From Leishmania donovani (taxonomy: Eukaryota; Euglenozoa; Kinetoplastea; Trypanosomatida; Trypanosomatidae): a DNA stretch of 64,000 nt. The notes under the pieces were generated by a model. The model did no database searches, was not told the origin of the DNA, and was given only the letters and a program-made list of their open reading frames with translations. The DNA lies in the NCBI RefSeq assembly GCF_000227135.1, contig NC_018230.1:1-64000 (forward strand). The letters are read 5' to 3'. Shown here one piece after another: positions 29,371-38,723 of this stretch (positions are counted from its first letter, which is position 1; each line of letters starts with the position of its first letter). The translations under genes and the position numbers were made by a program.

Positions 29371-30117
29371 CCACGGCGGGTGCTTCTACTTGCTTACTCG
29401 TTGTGGCGGCTGAAGGGGGAGGGGGCAGGCGAACGCACACACCGCCGCGACCCCTTCGTCCTCCCTCGCCACAGTTCCTGGATGTCACATGAGCATCGGC
29501 AGTCTAATAGATGTGTTGCAGCCCCTCTCACTCTCTATATGTCGGGGTGATGGGGAAGAAGCCTGTGCGGCTGTTCTCATAGATGGCAGTGCCTTCTGTT
29601 GAGTGTACAAGGTTGTCGTGAGCCGCTTCTTGCTTTCCTCAGCGCGTGCCGTCAGCTTCCGTTGTGCTCATTCATTTCATGGCGGCAGCGGCGGCCGTCT
29701 CCGGCGTCCAGCTGTCCTTTCCTGCCCTCCCAGGCCCTACAATGGTTTGTAGCGCACCCACCCACCCTCTTTTCCATCTCGCTGTGTTGTGTCGCTCAGC
29801 CAAGTGTGTACGATGCACCTGTGCACGCTTCTTCCAACGCTTCACTTCACTGCTGCTTCTCCTCTTCCAACCCCGATGCCTCTCCCTAGGGCCGCTACAC
29901 ACAACACACCCGCTAAGGTACTAGTCCAAGTGGTGCCGGTGACTCGAGTGGACAGCGACACGCAGGGGTCTGAGGGTCTCTCTCTCTGTGTGTCAGCATG
30001 CAGATGCGCAATACGGCCGTGCTACGCGCAGAGATCAACCGCCTGCACTCGCGTTGGCCACACCACAACGACAAACACGGTCTCGGCTAGTGGGCACTGC
30101 AAAGGACGGAAGGGCAC
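29371..30117. other. Intergenic region
   Basis: 747 bp of UTR with no gene seen. The candidate acceptor AG for the next gene is 29995-29996, after a CTCTCTCT/TGTG stretch. Confidence 0.5.
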
Positions 30118-32895
30118 ATGTCAGTGACAGCAAGCAGCAGCCGGGGCTCTGGTGGGTCGGAGGAGGTCGAGGTCTGCGGTCGAGGCCGCGGCATTCGATG
30201 CATTGACCTGCCCGCCGTCTTTTCTACTCCCCAAGAGTGTGAGATGCTCTCCGTTATTACTGCCTTTGACCTTTCTCGAAATGAGCTGCAGGAGCTGACA
30301 AGCCTGCAGCCGCTCCGCTCCCTCACTCGCCTCAACGCGAGCTACAACCTCATTTCCCTTGTCGGCGGGCTGCCGCTGAGCTTGACGCAGCTGAACCTCG
30401 CGCACAACAAACTCGAGCACCTCGACTGTGTCAGCCAACTCGTGCATCTACGGGAGCTGGATGTGAGCTTCAATCGGCTCACGAGTCTCGCCGGCCTGCA
30501 CTCGCGCGTTCCTCTGGAAGTGCTGCGCGCCGACGACAACCGCATCGACCGCACAAGTGGCTTGAAGGAGCTGCGCTCCTTGCGTATTGCGTCTTTGAGC
30601 AACAACTACGTTGAAGACGTGGATGAGTTGCTGTTTGTGTCCACCACGCCGTCCCTGCAGCTGCTGAACTTGGTGGGCAACCCGGTCACCCGCGCACGGC
30701 GGTATCGGCAAACCCTGGCCGAGCTGCAGCCATCTCTCGTTTCGCTAGATGGCGCGCCGCTGACGCGCGCCGCGGACTACGAGAACGCCGTGCAGACTTC
30801 TCGGGTAAGCAGCACTGGCGTCCCCCCGGCTGCAGCCCACACACCTTCGTCGTTGGCGACACCAAAGACGGCAAAGACAAGGTCGCAGCGTGCACTCACT
30901 CAAGGCCCGCACAACTCGGCGAGGGAACCGCTCGCGGCCGTGAAGGCGCCGACGACACACTCCGCAGCAATAATGAGCGTGTGCAGCAGCGTCAACGGCT
31001 CGCCGTCGCACCAAGGCCGCTGCGGCGGCGCCGCTCAGTCGGTCGCTGCGAACGCATCCATCGGTGTCTCATCGATTACTCTTGACAACTCCCCCAACGA
31101 GCGTCCTCGCGAACAGCCGCCGCAGCCGATGAGGCGAGCCACTGCAAATCCGACAACCGCAAACCCTCCTCAGCCTGCGATGGCGGTGTCGCGTGCCGCA
31201 CTGTCAGGGCCTAGGAGCGCTTGCGCAGAGCCGCGCCACAATCACTCAAGGGCAGAAGAGTCACCGCGGCACCCTCTTGGATCACCTGCCCGTGCGGAGG
31301 AGCGCACTGAGGGCACGGATGACACCAACGGCGATGTGCCGCCGGTAATGGAGGACTCCTGTCGTGCTTGTCGGGTGGCGGACGCCTCTGTGCGCACTCC
31401 AGAGCAGGTCCATCGGCAAGTCGGGTACGCCTCTCTGCACGCCACCCCCGCCACAGGCGGTGCAGCCGAACGCCTCCGCAGCGGTGGGCGAGTCCGTCCC
31501 TTCCCCTCGCCTGCCTCGCCGCAGCGCTGTGCGGCATCGCAGCAGGACTTGGACTCCACGACCGCCCAGCTACATGACAGCCTCGTGGAGAAGGAGCAGC
31601 TAGAGAAGGAGTGTCAGACGCTTCGGCGGGTGTGCAAGCGCGCAGAGGGACAGCTGGCTGAGGCCCGGCGCGTGATCTCGCAGCAGCTGGCGGAGCTGTC
31701 GCAGCTGCGACTCGAGCGCGACGCCCTGCGAGAGAGCGAGGGAGCCATGCTCGAGCGTCTCGAGAAAGAGAAGCGATCGGGTCGCACGCGCGCCTCGCAC
31801 CACAGCGACGAAGTGGCAACGCTACAGACACAGTACGAGCGCATGAAGACCTTCTACGAAACCCAGCTCGCCGACACACGGCGCGAGCTGGCGGCGGAGC
31901 GGGCCCGTCTTCTGCGACTCAGCAACAGTGGCCGCTGCGGCGAGCGGAGAGCGGTGGCCACGGACCGTGCCGATGTGGCAGAGAGAGGCCAAAGGTCGCC
32001 CTTGGCTGACGAGGGGCAGCGTGCGGCAGCACCAGCAGAAGATGGGACGAGCGAACTCCCTGCGGCTGCCTCTGTGAATCCCTTGCACTCTCTGTCGCCA
32101 GCGTCTCGCTCTGCTTCTTCGTCGCCTCCCAAGACGGGGGATCATGGGCCCGGCGGTGCGGCCCCTTCGAAGGACGCTGTAGCGCAGCAGCTCACCTCGT
32201 GGTTGTACGCGAGTCTCACAGGCGACGGGCACGCAGCTGAGCGCGACGAAAGCGTGGTTGCCACTGCTGTTGTGAGCGAGCTGCGCCGAACTCTTCTTCG
32301 CGATCTGTCTGCATCGACGGCGCGGGCACAAGCGGATCAGGCGTCGCAGCCGCAGGAATCGGCAGATGTTGCCAAGGACAGCGTAGGAACGAGAGCCACG
32401 GTTGTGCGGCGTATCCTTGAGACGTTTATTTCCGAGCACATCGATCAGCTGACTGGACCCCCACAGCAGCTTGTCGACAGGCGCGCGCCTGCTCAACGCC
32501 CAGTCGTCGCGGCAGCTGCGGTGGATGCAGCAACGCAAGTTGACGCAGGCGGTAGTGTTCCGTCGCAAGCACACGAGGCGGTGAAGCACATCGAGGCTGG
32601 TGAGCCAGCTGTGGCGTGCCTCCTCCCTTCACGGCTCCCGTCATCTCCTCGGTGCTCTTCAGCACTGCCTGCACACATCTCGGCGGACAAGGACGACGAC
32701 GATGGCACCGATACCGACACAGAGGGGACGGTGATGATCTCGCCGCCGGCACCGTGCGCTGTCGCTGGCACCGACCAAAGCGTGGCGGTGACTGCTCTGC
32801 CTGCGCCTCCCCAGCTCCCTGCATCGGCACACAACAAGCGCGTGAGCGCGGCGAAGGCTTTTCTGAAGGGGATGGAGTCGCTGTTGGACAGCTAA
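30118..32895 (+). CDS. SDS22-like leucine-rich-repeat protein with coiled coil
   Basis: 925 aa. Residues about 45-215 hold at least six SDS22-type LRRs of about 21-22 residues (LTRLNASYNLI, LTQLNLAHNKL, LRELDVSFNRL, and so on). They are capped by an LRRcap-like motif (LLNLVGNPVTRARRYRQTLAELQPSLVSLDG). A long Pro/Ser/Ala-rich linker (about 225-475) leads to a heptad-type coiled coil at about 480-605, then more low complexity and a Leu-rich helix near 690-770. The pattern is like axonemal or centriolar LRR-coiled-coil proteins, so a role in the flagellum or cytoskeleton is plausible but not shown. No signal peptide, membrane span or enzyme motif is visible. The ATG at 30118 directly precedes a Ser/Gly-rich N-terminus. 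Confidence 0.85.
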   Translation: MSVTASSSRGSGGSEEVEVCGRGRGIRCIDLPAVFSTPQECEMLSVITAFDLSRNELQELTSLQPLRSLTRLNASYNLISLVGGLPLSLTQLNLAHNKLEHLDCVSQLVHLRELDVSFNRLTSLAGLHSRVPLEVLRADDNRIDRTSGLKELRSLRIASLSNNYVEDVDELLFVSTTPSLQLLNLVGNPVTRARRYRQTLAELQPSLVSLDGAPLTRAADYENAVQTSRVSSTGVPPAAAHTPSSLATPKTAKTRSQRALTQGPHNSAREPLAAVKAPTTHSAAIMSVCSSVNGSPSHQGRCGGAAQSVAANASIGVSSITLDNSPNERPREQPPQPMRRATANPTTANPPQPAMAVSRAALSGPRSACAEPRHNHSRAEESPRHPLGSPARAEERTEGTDDTNGDVPPVMEDSCRACRVADASVRTPEQVHRQVGYASLHATPATGGAAERLRSGGRVRPFPSPASPQRCAASQQDLDSTTAQLHDSLVEKEQLEKECQTLRRVCKRAEGQLAEARRVISQQLAELSQLRLERDALRESEGAMLERLEKEKRSGRTRASHHSDEVATLQTQYERMKTFYETQLADTRRELAAERARLLRLSNSGRCGERRAVATDRADVAERGQRSPLADEGQRAAAPAEDGTSELPAAASVNPLHSLSPASRSASSSPPKTGDHGPGGAAPSKDAVAQQLTSWLYASLTGDGHAAERDESVVATAVVSELRRTLLRDLSASTARAQADQASQPQESADVAKDSVGTRATVVRRILETFISEHIDQLTGPPQQLVDRRAPAQRPVVAAAAVDAATQVDAGGSVPSQAHEAVKHIEAGEPAVACLLPSRLPSSPRCSSALPAHISADKDDDDGTDTDTEGTVMISPPAPCAVAGTDQSVAVTALPAPPQLPASAHNKRVSAAKAFLKGMESLLDS

Positions 32896-33840
32896 ACTGC
32901 GCCATCGTGCGGGATGCGGTGGACAGTCGGCATGCGCCAGTTGATTGTCCCGGCGAGGTCGATGTGATTGTGAAGCGCCGAAGATGGTGCGCGCGCGGGC
33001 ACTGGCGGTGTCTGGCTGCAGTCGTTTGGGCCGCGCGGAGGGGGTTATCGATGTGAGCAGAGAGGGCTTCTCCCCCGCACCACCGTCATCGCCACGGTCC
33101 CTCCCTACGCGCATGTGACTCTTTTGGGGCGGTGGCGCGTGTGGGGGGTGGTCCATGTTGTGGTTGACGAGGGGAACACATAGAAAGCAGTTGGAAGGAG
33201 AGACATGTGCATCGCAGCATAGTGCGAGAGCGAGCCAGCGCTGCGGAACCGCTGCTGCGTTGCAGGTTTCAAGATAGAGCGCGGTGATATGGGATCGCAT
33301 CGATTGGCGGCGCTCACGGCCGCGGTTGAACGGGAACAGACGGAGACGGGTTAGGCGCTGCGTCTGCGTGTCTGCATGCGTGTGCAACCGGTCGCTCATG
33401 CGTGCTGGGGGAGAGTCCCCCGTGTGTAGCGTGCGATCCCCTCGGACTCTCCTGTGATGCACCATTGTGGTTGTTGCACGCGCCACGACGACTCCATGTG
33501 GTTGGCTCGTCGAGTCGAGTTGCGCTCCGACTCCACTCTCTCCTCTCGCTCGAGTCTGCCTCGCGCGCATCTTGGTCGCACAATGCATGCGGCAAGCGCG
33601 GCGTACACACGCGCGTATGAGTGGCAGCGCACACCGAATAACTGCACTGACGACTTCTCTTCTTCCCTCGCGCGCTGTCTTCCTCTACGGGCGCTGTGTC
33701 GTCGCCCCAACAACGTCCCCAGGACCCTGACTCACACCAGCAAGCGCCCTCACCCTCTTCTCTCACATCCCCGTCTACCTCTCTCGCACGCCGCGCGCAC
33801 AAGAGCACCACCACCTTCTCGCTGTAGTCGCTCTACGCTG
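32896..33840. other. Intergenic region, 3' UTR and NAA50 leader
   Basis: 945 bp with no separate gene. The frame open from 33454 into the acetyltransferase is Arg/Ser/Thr-rich leader translation. The candidate splice AG is 33826-33827, 13 nt before the ATG. Confidence 0.55.
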
Positions 33841-34389
33841 ATGTCGGTGCCGTACGAGGAGCAGACGTTCCCCCCGCTGAAGGGCCTGCACATCCGTCCC
33901 ATGAACGACTCGCGCCTGTGCGAACGTATCAAGGTGCTGGACGACTACTGCTTTCCTGTGAAGTACACAGAGAGCTACTACAACGACTACGTCCGCAACA
34001 GCTTTCACGAGTTCAACCAGCTCGCCTTCTACCACGACATCCTTGTCGGCTCCATCACGTGCCGCCTAGAGAAAACGGCCACGGACGGCGAGTACGTCCT
34101 CTACATTATGACCATTGGAGTTCTGGAGGCGTACCGTCATCTGCGCATCGGCTCCCGACTGCTGCAGACGGTTTTGTCGGCCGTGCACAACGACACCCGC
34201 AACCGCATCGTGGCGGTCACGCTGCATGTCCAGGTCGGATCGCCAGCACTGAAGTTCTACCGCCAGTTCAATTTTGAGGAGGTGCAGCTGGTGGAGAACT
34301 ACTACACCGACCTCGACGAGTGCAACGCCATTCTGCTGCGCCGCGTCGTGCCGCAGCCGCACTTTGAGCATCACAAGAAATTCAAGTAA
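33841..34389 (+). CDS. NAA50: N-alpha-acetyltransferase NAA50-like (GNAT family)
   Basis: 182 aa. A GNAT-fold enzyme related to Naa50/San, which acetylates N-terminal Met residues and associates with NatA at ribosomes. The FPVKY segment at about 38-42 is characteristic of the substrate pocket of Naa50. The acetyl-CoA loop reads GVLEAYRHLRIGSRLL (about 93-108), with a YRHLRIG variant of the usual RxxGxG/A motif. The LHVQVGSPALKFYRQFNF segment (about 125-142) matches the Naa50 pattern of an Asn-less 'V...N..A..FY...GF' region. VENYYTDL follows, as in the family. The start at 33841 follows a splice AG at 33826-33827. Length is as expected. Confidence 0.92.
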   Translation: MSVPYEEQTFPPLKGLHIRPMNDSRLCERIKVLDDYCFPVKYTESYYNDYVRNSFHEFNQLAFYHDILVGSITCRLEKTATDGEYVLYIMTIGVLEAYRHLRIGSRLLQTVLSAVHNDTRNRIVAVTLHVQVGSPALKFYRQFNFEEVQLVENYYTDLDECNAILLRRVVPQPHFEHHKKFK

Positions 34390-35076
34390 GCGGTAATTAT
34401 ACTGTCTGTGTGTGCGCGGCAGCCGCCGGTGGCGTTCTCGACGCGCGTGCGCTTGTGTGATTGGGGGATAAAGGATGGCAGGGGAGTGGGGCCACCGCGT
34501 GTGGTCGTGTGCGTGCCGGAGCGTCTGCGATGGTCCTCGACGCCACTGCATCCTGCAGCTCGATCATGGCGAGAAGGCGCCGATGCCGCCCTCACCCCTC
34601 CAACGCGCACTTTCCGAAGACGGCTCACCGTTACGAGCACCGGAGGTGTGTCGTGGCGAGTGCACAGCCACACCCACGCCTCTGTGTGCTGGCACACGCA
34701 CACACACGCACGCACGCACCTCCCGCCTTTTTCATTTTGACGTACGCCAGCGGCGGTCGCTTCGAAAGAGAAGCATAAAAGAAGTGAAGGATGGTGCGCC
34801 GATGCGCTGGCGTGTGCGTGCACCTCGCCCCCCTCGGCGCTTGCCTCGCTCCCTTTCGCACATTCTGGGGTGTGTCTTCGAGAGAGAGAGAGAGACGGAA
34901 ATGACTGGCGTACTCTTTCTATGACAGCCTCACGCCGATGTACTCGGTCCAGTGTGCGTAGCGTACCGCAAGCACCGACATTGCCATGCCTCTCCCCCTC
35001 ATTCTGTTGTCCATCCCTTCCTCCCCTGCTGAACCCTCTGTCGCTCTTCTCTGCCCCTTTCCTTTGTTTCGAACGG
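34390..35076. other. Intergenic region ending in an AG-free pyrimidine tract
   Basis: 687 bp. CACACGCACGCACG tracts occur at about 34695-34720 and GAGAGAGAGA at about 34881-34894. From 34973 there is a long stretch with no AG dinucleotide that passes into the next coding region. No gene seen. Confidence 0.55.
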
Positions 35077-35682
35077 ATGTTGCCTGTGCGCTGCGCTGCC
35101 CGCCCCTCGCGTGTCTTCGCGTTTATGCGCCCCTTCCCCGCCGCCCCCGCCGTCTTGTCTTCACGTGCCCCTTCAGCCACCCTAACCGTTTGCGAGCTCG
35201 ACAGCAGTGCTCCCCTGCGCTGCCACCCATCCCTCAACCCCAACGAGGTTTTATTCAAGCACATGCCTTACTACCCCTCCGGAGAGAGCCGTGAGTCGTA
35301 CATCACGGGCATCCGCCCTGGTGGCCGGTACGGCGCTGTGCACGACGTGGAGAAGCGCCGCGACAACCTGCCGGACAACGTCTTCCACTACATCAAGGAG
35401 GCCGTGCAGCGTGAGGAGCGCCTGCGCTGTAACGAGGAAGAGGAGCGTGCCCGCATTCGCTTAAAGATGTTTGCCAAGAAGCCCGGCCAGCATCGCGGCA
35501 GTGGCGCCACGCTTGCAGCCGGGGGCAGCGGTGCTGCTGAGCAGTCCGTAGCAATTTCACAGCTGGAGTGTGAGACTCTGACTCGCGAGCGGCGTACCGC
35601 CTTGCAGGAACTCTACCAGCGCGAGCGCAAGGAGTGGGAGATACAACTCGGCGCACGCGGGCTCGCCACTCATCGCACTTAA
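35077..35682 (+). CDS. Probable mitochondrial protein of unknown function
   Basis: 201 aa. The N-terminus (MLPVRCAARPSRVFAFMRP...) is Arg/Ala-rich without acidic residues, like a mitochondrial presequence. Residues about 75-135 are the most conserved-looking part (GIRPGGRYG, then DNLPDNVFHYIKEAV and an acidic/basic helix). The C-terminal helix is Arg/Glu-rich. I do not recognise a family; the charged helical make-up would suit a subunit of a mitochondrial complex. The start is uncertain. No AG occurs between 34973 and 35174, so the splice site is either 34971-34972 or 35175-35176. The latter would force the first ATG to 35263 and remove the presequence. Confidence 0.72.
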   Translation: MLPVRCAARPSRVFAFMRPFPAAPAVLSSRAPSATLTVCELDSSAPLRCHPSLNPNEVLFKHMPYYPSGESRESYITGIRPGGRYGAVHDVEKRRDNLPDNVFHYIKEAVQREERLRCNEEEERARIRLKMFAKKPGQHRGSGATLAAGGSGAAEQSVAISQLECETLTRERRTALQELYQRERKEWEIQLGARGLATHRT

Positions 35683-36918
35683 TGGAAGCGGCAGCATGCG
35701 GTGCGGTGTCATCACCCACTCTCCGTCCGTCCGTCCGTCCGTTGTAGGTGTGTGTATTATCAGACCTCCATCGTCCGCTCGGTCGTGCTACGCACAGTCG
35801 ACTGGGACTGGCCAACACGTCGTCGTGCGCAATGGTGCTCTCCTGCTGCTGCGTCCCCCCCCCCAGCATGCACAGTCAGTCTCTCCATGCCCTTCTGCCT
35901 CTCTCGAGCCCTGTGGCCGTGGGCACGACCCGCCGTGATTTTTCTGTGTGCACGCACGCCCGCGCGTGCTGCCGACAGATGGAAGGGAGGGGAGCTGAGA
36001 GGGCGCGAAAGGGAGGAGCGGCTGGAGGGGAGGGGTGACGCGAACGAGGCAGCAATGGTGCGCCCCCGTTTCCCGCCGCCGGCGCCTTCCTTACCGACTG
36101 CTTTTCCTCCGCATGCTCGCTTGCGCGGAAATGCTTGCCAAGTGCGGGCTGCGCCACCGTCCTCGCCCTCCCTCCCTCCCTCCCTCCCACCTTCCCTGCT
36201 GCTCACCATGTAGATTAGTTCTTTGTGAGGCGGCCGCTGCGACGAAGGTGGGGGAGGAACGGAGCGCTTCACTTGCATGTGCTTTAGCACATTCTCGCCA
36301 TCGAGCGCACGCATAAAAGAAGGACCAGCTGTCAACGGCGCTGCTCATCTCCGGCAGCCATCACCACAGAATGACGTGCAGCTGGGACGATCATGGATCT
36401 CTGTGCATGGCTGCGAGCCGTAGTGCATGGATAGAGGCACGCTTGCTGGTCTCTCTGCTTCACCCCCTCCCCATCAGCTCGTTGAAGTGCCGCCCCTCTC
36501 GTGGCGGGAATGTGTGGGTGTACACGACCTCGAGGAGCTTGCTAGGACGCGTACAGTTGAAGGAACTGAACAGAGAGAAAGAGAGAAGCGCAGGGCAGAA
36601 GGAGGTCTGAGGGCCCCCTCGCCTTCTGAGCTCTTCCTCTCCCTACCCTACCACTTGACTCCCTTGGCGTTGTATGCAGCCCCTCCGTCGTCGTCTCCCT
36701 TGGGACGTGTGGCCAAAGCCGCGGATACGCCCCCTCGCCCCTTTCCGAACGCCCCCGTTGCATCGATTTTCCCTTTTCGCTCGCTCTCTCTCGCTCGATC
36801 TCCACCTCAGTTGTCTCCGGCCACCGGCGCAGTAACACAAGTTCGCGCGCGTGGTCTTGGTGGTTTGCCTCACTCCTGGAGCCACGCACACGCTTCCTGC
36901 TGCTCTCGTCGCTCGCCG
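35683..36918. other. Intergenic region with short tandem repeats
   Basis: 1.24 kb. A (CCGT)n-type run lies at about 35723-35742, poly-C at 35857-35865, and a (CCCT)n run at about 36166-36187. The frame of the next gene is open from 36427, but that part reads as leader. The strongest acceptor AG is 36809-36810, after CTCTCTCTC; another is 36880-36881. No separate gene seen. Confidence 0.55.
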
Positions 36919-37851
36919 ATGGCCGCACCAGCGTCGCACTACACCTTTGCGAATCTCAAGAAGCTGGGGCTCTGTGCCCCGCAGGTGGCCCTTTCCCGCC
37001 AGCCCCGGCTCCGCCCGCATGTCGGCCACTTGAATGGCCTGATATACCCGCTGCCGTACTACGCCATGTGGCGCGGCAACCATGACAAGTACACATACAA
37101 CCAGGCAACACCGGCGCGCTGGGGTGAGGGAAATACGAACACCATGTACCACCAGCACTACGCCCACGCCAAGTGCCCCACCGACTACGGCCGCGGTGGC
37201 CGCGAGTTTCAGTTTCTCTCCGTCCAGCGAGGCAAGCTGAAGCGCAAGCCGTTGCCGACGGTGCAGTACGTCGGCCCGAACTCGAAGCCGCAGTGGGTCT
37301 TCAAGTCGTGGCACAACCCGCTCTCGGCGCCGAGCATGTGGGAGAGGGAGGTCCAGTACCCGGAGCACACGCCGGAACACACGGGTGCTAAGCGGCCGCT
37401 TGCCGTGGTAGCGCCCAAGACGAGTCACAAGCATCTCTTCCTTATGCACATGGAGAAGGTGACCGTGACGGTGTCGCCGCTGCTCTTCGGCTACGGGCAC
37501 ACCCTGCAGAAGGCGGCCCTCGACTTTTACCGCCGCGGCCTCAGCGCCCGCTCGCCGTTCCCGAACGACAAGATGTTCCTCTACTACTCCATCGACCACA
37601 TAACCCCGAAGATTGAGGTGACGTGGCTGGACGGCAGCGTCTACGTACCACCGCTGATCGAGGGCGTCAAGGCGCAGGACTTGATTCAGATGGTGATGGA
37701 GCAGGCGTGGCTGGCAGCGGACCGTATGAGCGCTGAGGGCCGCGTGCTGAACCCGATCGCGATCGACGACTATAAATGGGAGCAGCTGATCGCCTTTAAG
37801 CAGAAGCGGGCGAAGGGTGCGGAGGCGGCAAAGGGCAGCGCGAAGAAGTGA
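36919..37851 (+). CDS. Probable mitochondrial protein, possible L51/S25/CI-B8-like domain
   Basis: 310 aa from the ATG at 36919. The N-terminus is basic with no early acidic residues. It is unusually rich in Tyr, His, Trp and Pro between 30 and 160. Residues about 215-285 (fragments NDKMFLYYSIDHITPKIEV and WLDGSVYVPPLIEGVKAQ) look like the beta-alpha-beta pattern of the mitochondrial ribosomal L51/S25/CI-B8 domain. That reading is tentative. The Lys-rich C-terminal tail (KQKRAKGAEAAKGSAKK) suits an RNA- or ribosome-binding protein. A mitoribosomal subunit is my best guess, at low confidence. The upstream extension of the frame (164 codons) contains the splice signals and is excluded. Confidence 0.78.
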   Translation: MAAPASHYTFANLKKLGLCAPQVALSRQPRLRPHVGHLNGLIYPLPYYAMWRGNHDKYTYNQATPARWGEGNTNTMYHQHYAHAKCPTDYGRGGREFQFLSVQRGKLKRKPLPTVQYVGPNSKPQWVFKSWHNPLSAPSMWEREVQYPEHTPEHTGAKRPLAVVAPKTSHKHLFLMHMEKVTVTVSPLLFGYGHTLQKAALDFYRRGLSARSPFPNDKMFLYYSIDHITPKIEVTWLDGSVYVPPLIEGVKAQDLIQMVMEQAWLAADRMSAEGRVLNPIAIDDYKWEQLIAFKQKRAKGAEAAKGSAKK

Positions 37852-38723
37852 CCTGCGCACGTGTATGATGCGCCCGCGTTGCCACAGCAGCCGCTGCCAT
37901 CGGGGAAAAGAAAAGAAGACGTGCGGATGGCGCTGTTTTGGGCGCGTGTGCGTACTCGCTGGCTGTCTCTCTCGCATACAGCATGGGTGTATTGTGTGCG
38001 TGTGTGGAGGGCTGCAAGGGATGGTGTAGGCGTTGATGGTGCTTGGTGCATTGGCGATGACGTGGCTTCATGGATGGAGTGATGATAGCAAGGGCTTGGG
38101 GGGTAGGCGGCAGTAGAGGAAGGTGAGCGGCGGTGGTGGGGGAGGGGAGGCGTGACGGCGTGCTTGAGCAGTGCTCTCACGAAGTCTTCTTTGCCCCCCC
38201 CCCTGCTTGCCCCTCCACCTCGTCCATCTCCGTCTCTCCATCAGACGTGCACACACAGACTTGGGGCCCGAACCCAACCCTCCTGGCCAACTCCTTTATC
38301 AAGGTCTATCGCTCTTACAGAGGTACTGTGGCGCTGGGAGAACAGTTGCAGCAAGCTCGCGTCTCTCTCCCTCTTCTCGTCCTTTGCGACCACACCAGTG
38401 CGTACGACTCGGTGTGGTGTGTGTCTTGTGCGTTTGTGTCATTCTGAGCGGGCGATGGCGCGGCCCCAGGTGCGTTCACGCGTATACAAGCATCCCCACA
38501 TGCTCGACTTTACGTACTCTCTCACCGACTCACCCCTCTGTCTCTCTCTCTCTTGGACGACCCCGCAGCAACCTTGTGGTGCACCTAACCGCCCCCCCCC
38601 CCATTTTCGCCATCAGAGAGGTCATCCTGCACACACGAAACACGTATCGTCTGCGGCCCTCCCCCTCTCGCCTCGCCACTCATACGCATAAACAGACAAG
38701 GCTCCACTGCAACACCAGCAGCG
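37852..38723. other. Intergenic region
   Basis: 872 bp, no gene seen. A poly-C run lies at 38193-38203 and another near 38591-38601. CT repeats at 38540-38553 are followed by a candidate acceptor AG at 38567-38568 for the ABCF gene. Confidence 0.55.

Noticed and set aside
33454..33840. 129-residue N-terminal extension of the NAA50-like protein
   Set aside because: Low-complexity Arg/Ser/Thr/Pro translation of a pyrimidine-rich leader; the GNAT domain is complete from 33841.
36643..37977. 444-codon minus-strand open frame
   Set aside because: Antisense to the 36919 gene, Arg/Val/Leu-rich composition typical of a shadow frame.
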